Translations under genes and position numbers: made by a program
Part shown: positions 59,685-60,931 of the stretch, one piece after another
Position numbering within the stretch: the first letter of the stretch is position 1
Layout of the letters: each line of letters begins with the position of its first letter
Source of the DNA: Ammoniphilus resinae
GTDB lineage: Bacteria > Bacillota > Bacilli > Aneurinibacillales > RAOX-1
Direction: 5' to 3'
NCBI RefSeq assembly: GCF_017873965.1
Contig: NZ_JAGGKT010000023.1
Span: 1 to 60,931, forward strand
DNA length: 60,931 bases
Notes under the pieces: generated by a model
Told to the model about the DNA's origin: nothing
The model's database searches: none
The model's input: the letters and a program-made list of their open reading frames with translations, nothing else

Positions 59685-60818
59685 ATGAAAATATTGTCTA
59701 TAGAACCGACCCCAAGCCCCAACGCCATGAAACTGAATGTGGATGAGACATTACCAGCTGGGAAGTCCTATAACTTTGTCAAAGAACAGCAAGAGCAAGC
59801 CCCGGAGTCACTAAAAAAGATCCTTGCCATCGAAGGGGTTAAAGGGGTTTTCCAAGTAAATGATTTTATCTCTTTGGAGCGGTTCCCGAAGGCGGATTGG
59901 AAAAACATTTTATCCGATTTACGTGTTATATTTGGCGGGACATCAGAAGATGTTAATGCAGAAGATGTACAGCCTGGTACTTTGTCTGGAGAAATTCAGG
60001 TATTAGTGCAAACCTTCAAAGGAATTCCGATTCAGGTCAAACTGCTTTCCGGGAATGAAGAACGTCGTTTCGGTCTCCCCGATCTGTATCGTGATGCAGT
60101 AATGAAAGTACAAAGTGTTTCCAAAAACTATATTTTAGAACGGAAATGGGAGGAATATGGTGTTCGCTACGGTTCTTTTGAGGAAGTCGGCGAAGAAATG
60201 GTGGCAGAATTAGTAGCGGTCTTCGACGAACAGCGCGTGGAAAAATTAGTGCAAGATGCTTTAAACCAGATCGAAGGTGAATCGACTGAACCCGAAACGA
60301 TCTCCTCCGAACAGCTATCAACCCTTCTCGATGATCCCAATTGGGAAAAACGGTTTGCGGCACTGGAAAGGATGGACCCGACGGTTGAAGATATCCCAGT
60401 TTTAGCAAAGGCACTGGAAGACTCCAAGTCCTCCATTCGCCGTTTAGCCACGGTCTATTTAGGAATGATTGCAGACCCAGCTGTCCTGCCCTATCTTTTC
60501 AAGGCTTTAAAAGATGCATCCGTTTCTGTTCGGCGGACGGCTGGTGACGCTTTATCCGATATCGGCAATCCTGCGGCAATCCAACCGATGATCGAGGCGC
60601 TTCGCGACAAGAGTAAATTGGTCCGTTGGCGTGCTGCTCGTTTCCTTTATGAAGCTGGTGATGAAACGGCCTTGCCTGCCCTAATCGAAGCACAGGAGGA
60701 TCCCGAATTTGAAGTGAGCCTGCAGGCCAAGATCGCAGCAGAACGGATTGAGCGCGGCGAGGCCGCAAGCGGAACGGTCTGGCAGCAAATGACGAGAAGC
60801 AGATCGGAAAGGGAATAG
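59685..60818 (+). CDS. Nfu N-terminal/HEAT-repeat protein (YpgR, conserved virulence factor C family)
   Basis: A 377-residue protein: an N-terminal Nfu/NifU-N domain (residues 1-85; IEPTPSPNAMKLNVDETLP and GVKGVFQVNDFISLER), a middle region (90-205) and C-terminal HEAT-like repeats (about 210-365; WEKRFAALERM, SIRRLATVYLGMI, SVRRTAGDALSDIG, LVRWRAARFLYEAG). The repeat region is typical of YpgR/CvfC proteins of Bacillus and Staphylococcus. Nfu-N domains bind scaffold or target proteins in Fe-S biogenesis, but this protein lacks the Cys-bearing NifU C-terminal domain. AAAGGAG precedes the ATG. Confidence 0.92.
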   Translation: MKILSIEPTPSPNAMKLNVDETLPAGKSYNFVKEQQEQAPESLKKILAIEGVKGVFQVNDFISLERFPKADWKNILSDLRVIFGGTSEDVNAEDVQPGTLSGEIQVLVQTFKGIPIQVKLLSGNEERRFGLPDLYRDAVMKVQSVSKNYILERKWEEYGVRYGSFEEVGEEMVAELVAVFDEQRVEKLVQDALNQIEGESTEPETISSEQLSTLLDDPNWEKRFAALERMDPTVEDIPVLAKALEDSKSSIRRLATVYLGMIADPAVLPYLFKALKDASVSVRRTAGDALSDIGNPAAIQPMIEALRDKSKLVRWRAARFLYEAGDETALPALIEAQEDPEFEVSLQAKIAAERIERGEAASGTVWQQMTRSRSERE

Positions 60819-60844
60819 AAAAAAAGGACCATTCACTAATATGG

Positions 60845-60897
60845 TACCTGTAGTTAGGACACTTGAAAAAGAGTGTTTTATCTGCAGGTATTTTTTT
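60845..60897 (+). terminator. Terminator downstream of the Nfu-HEAT gene
   Basis: TACCTG (60845-60850) pairs with CAGGTA (60885-60890), with an inner ACACT/AGTGT stem, followed by T7. About 27 nt after the stop codon. Confidence 0.7.
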
Positions 60898-60931
60898 ATA
60901 TACTTAAATTTCAACATACGGGAAATAAGGG

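Overview
The window looks like a chromosomal segment from a low-to-moderate GC Firmicute of the order Bacillales. It carries strong AGGAGG-type ribosome binding sites, TTGACA/TATAAT-type promoters, many intrinsic terminators, and Bacillus-type housekeeping genes (leuC/leuD, a CvfB/YitL protein, a YpgR-like Nfu-HEAT protein, an ABC-F ATPase, DUF488, Lin0512). I saw no rRNA, tRNA, CRISPR array, phage module or intact insertion sequence.

Layout. 0.1-2.6 kb: a LarA-type protein and an aldo/keto reductase. 2.7-4.9 kb: a two-gene heme-copper enzyme with a CuA subunit. A perfect Fnr box lies upstream, and the active-site tyrosine of oxidases is replaced by Asn, so it is more likely a CuA-type nitric oxide reductase than an oxidase. 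4.9-38.1 kb: a 33-kb sugar-acid/polyol catabolic island. It holds a RuBisCO-like protein, a mandelate-racemase-type dehydratase, six medium-chain dehydrogenases, two FGGY kinases, a DUF1537 acid-sugar kinase, a class II aldolase-family enzyme, a xylose-isomerase-like TIM barrel, a 3-hydroxyisobutyrate-dehydrogenase-type enzyme, an epimerase-family dehydrogenase, a ThDP enzyme, a TRAP transporter plus an orphan TRAP binding protein, and five regulators (two GntR, one IclR, two DeoR). Together these cover every family of the known L-threonate/D-erythronate route (LtnD/DenD, OtnI, OtnK, OtnC), with the RuBisCO-like protein as an extra, unassigned step.

39.1-46.8 kb: a nitrate module. A NarK-type transporter converges on an operon encoding a membrane cytochrome b, a Nas/Nap-type molybdopterin enzyme without a signal peptide, a four-cluster ferredoxin, a Rieske protein with a Tat signal, three small unknown proteins and MobA. 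The arrangement suggests a quinol-linked nitrate reductase exported on the Tat signal of its Rieske subunit, as in arsenite oxidase. With the putative NO reductase it points to a nitrate-respiring or denitrifying lifestyle.

46.9-60.9 kb: mostly core genes (RNA-binding, pseudouridine synthase, diguanylate cyclase, M48 protease, ABC-F, two HAD-like phosphatases, leuCD with a divergent LysR regulator). Within it, at 55.8-56.1 kb, is a short SelW/Rdx-family gene. Its frame is interrupted only by a UGA exactly at the second redox position (C-N-M-UGA), with a plausible bacterial SECIS hairpin just downstream, so it is a candidate selenoprotein that ordinary gene calling truncates.

Non-coding structure: a 52-bp exact repeat (a gene-end relic at 4.9 kb and the intact gene end at 27.2 kb), five tandem about 52-bp palindromic repeats at 39.1-39.35 kb, and a cluster of four short hairpins at 49.2-49.4 kb.
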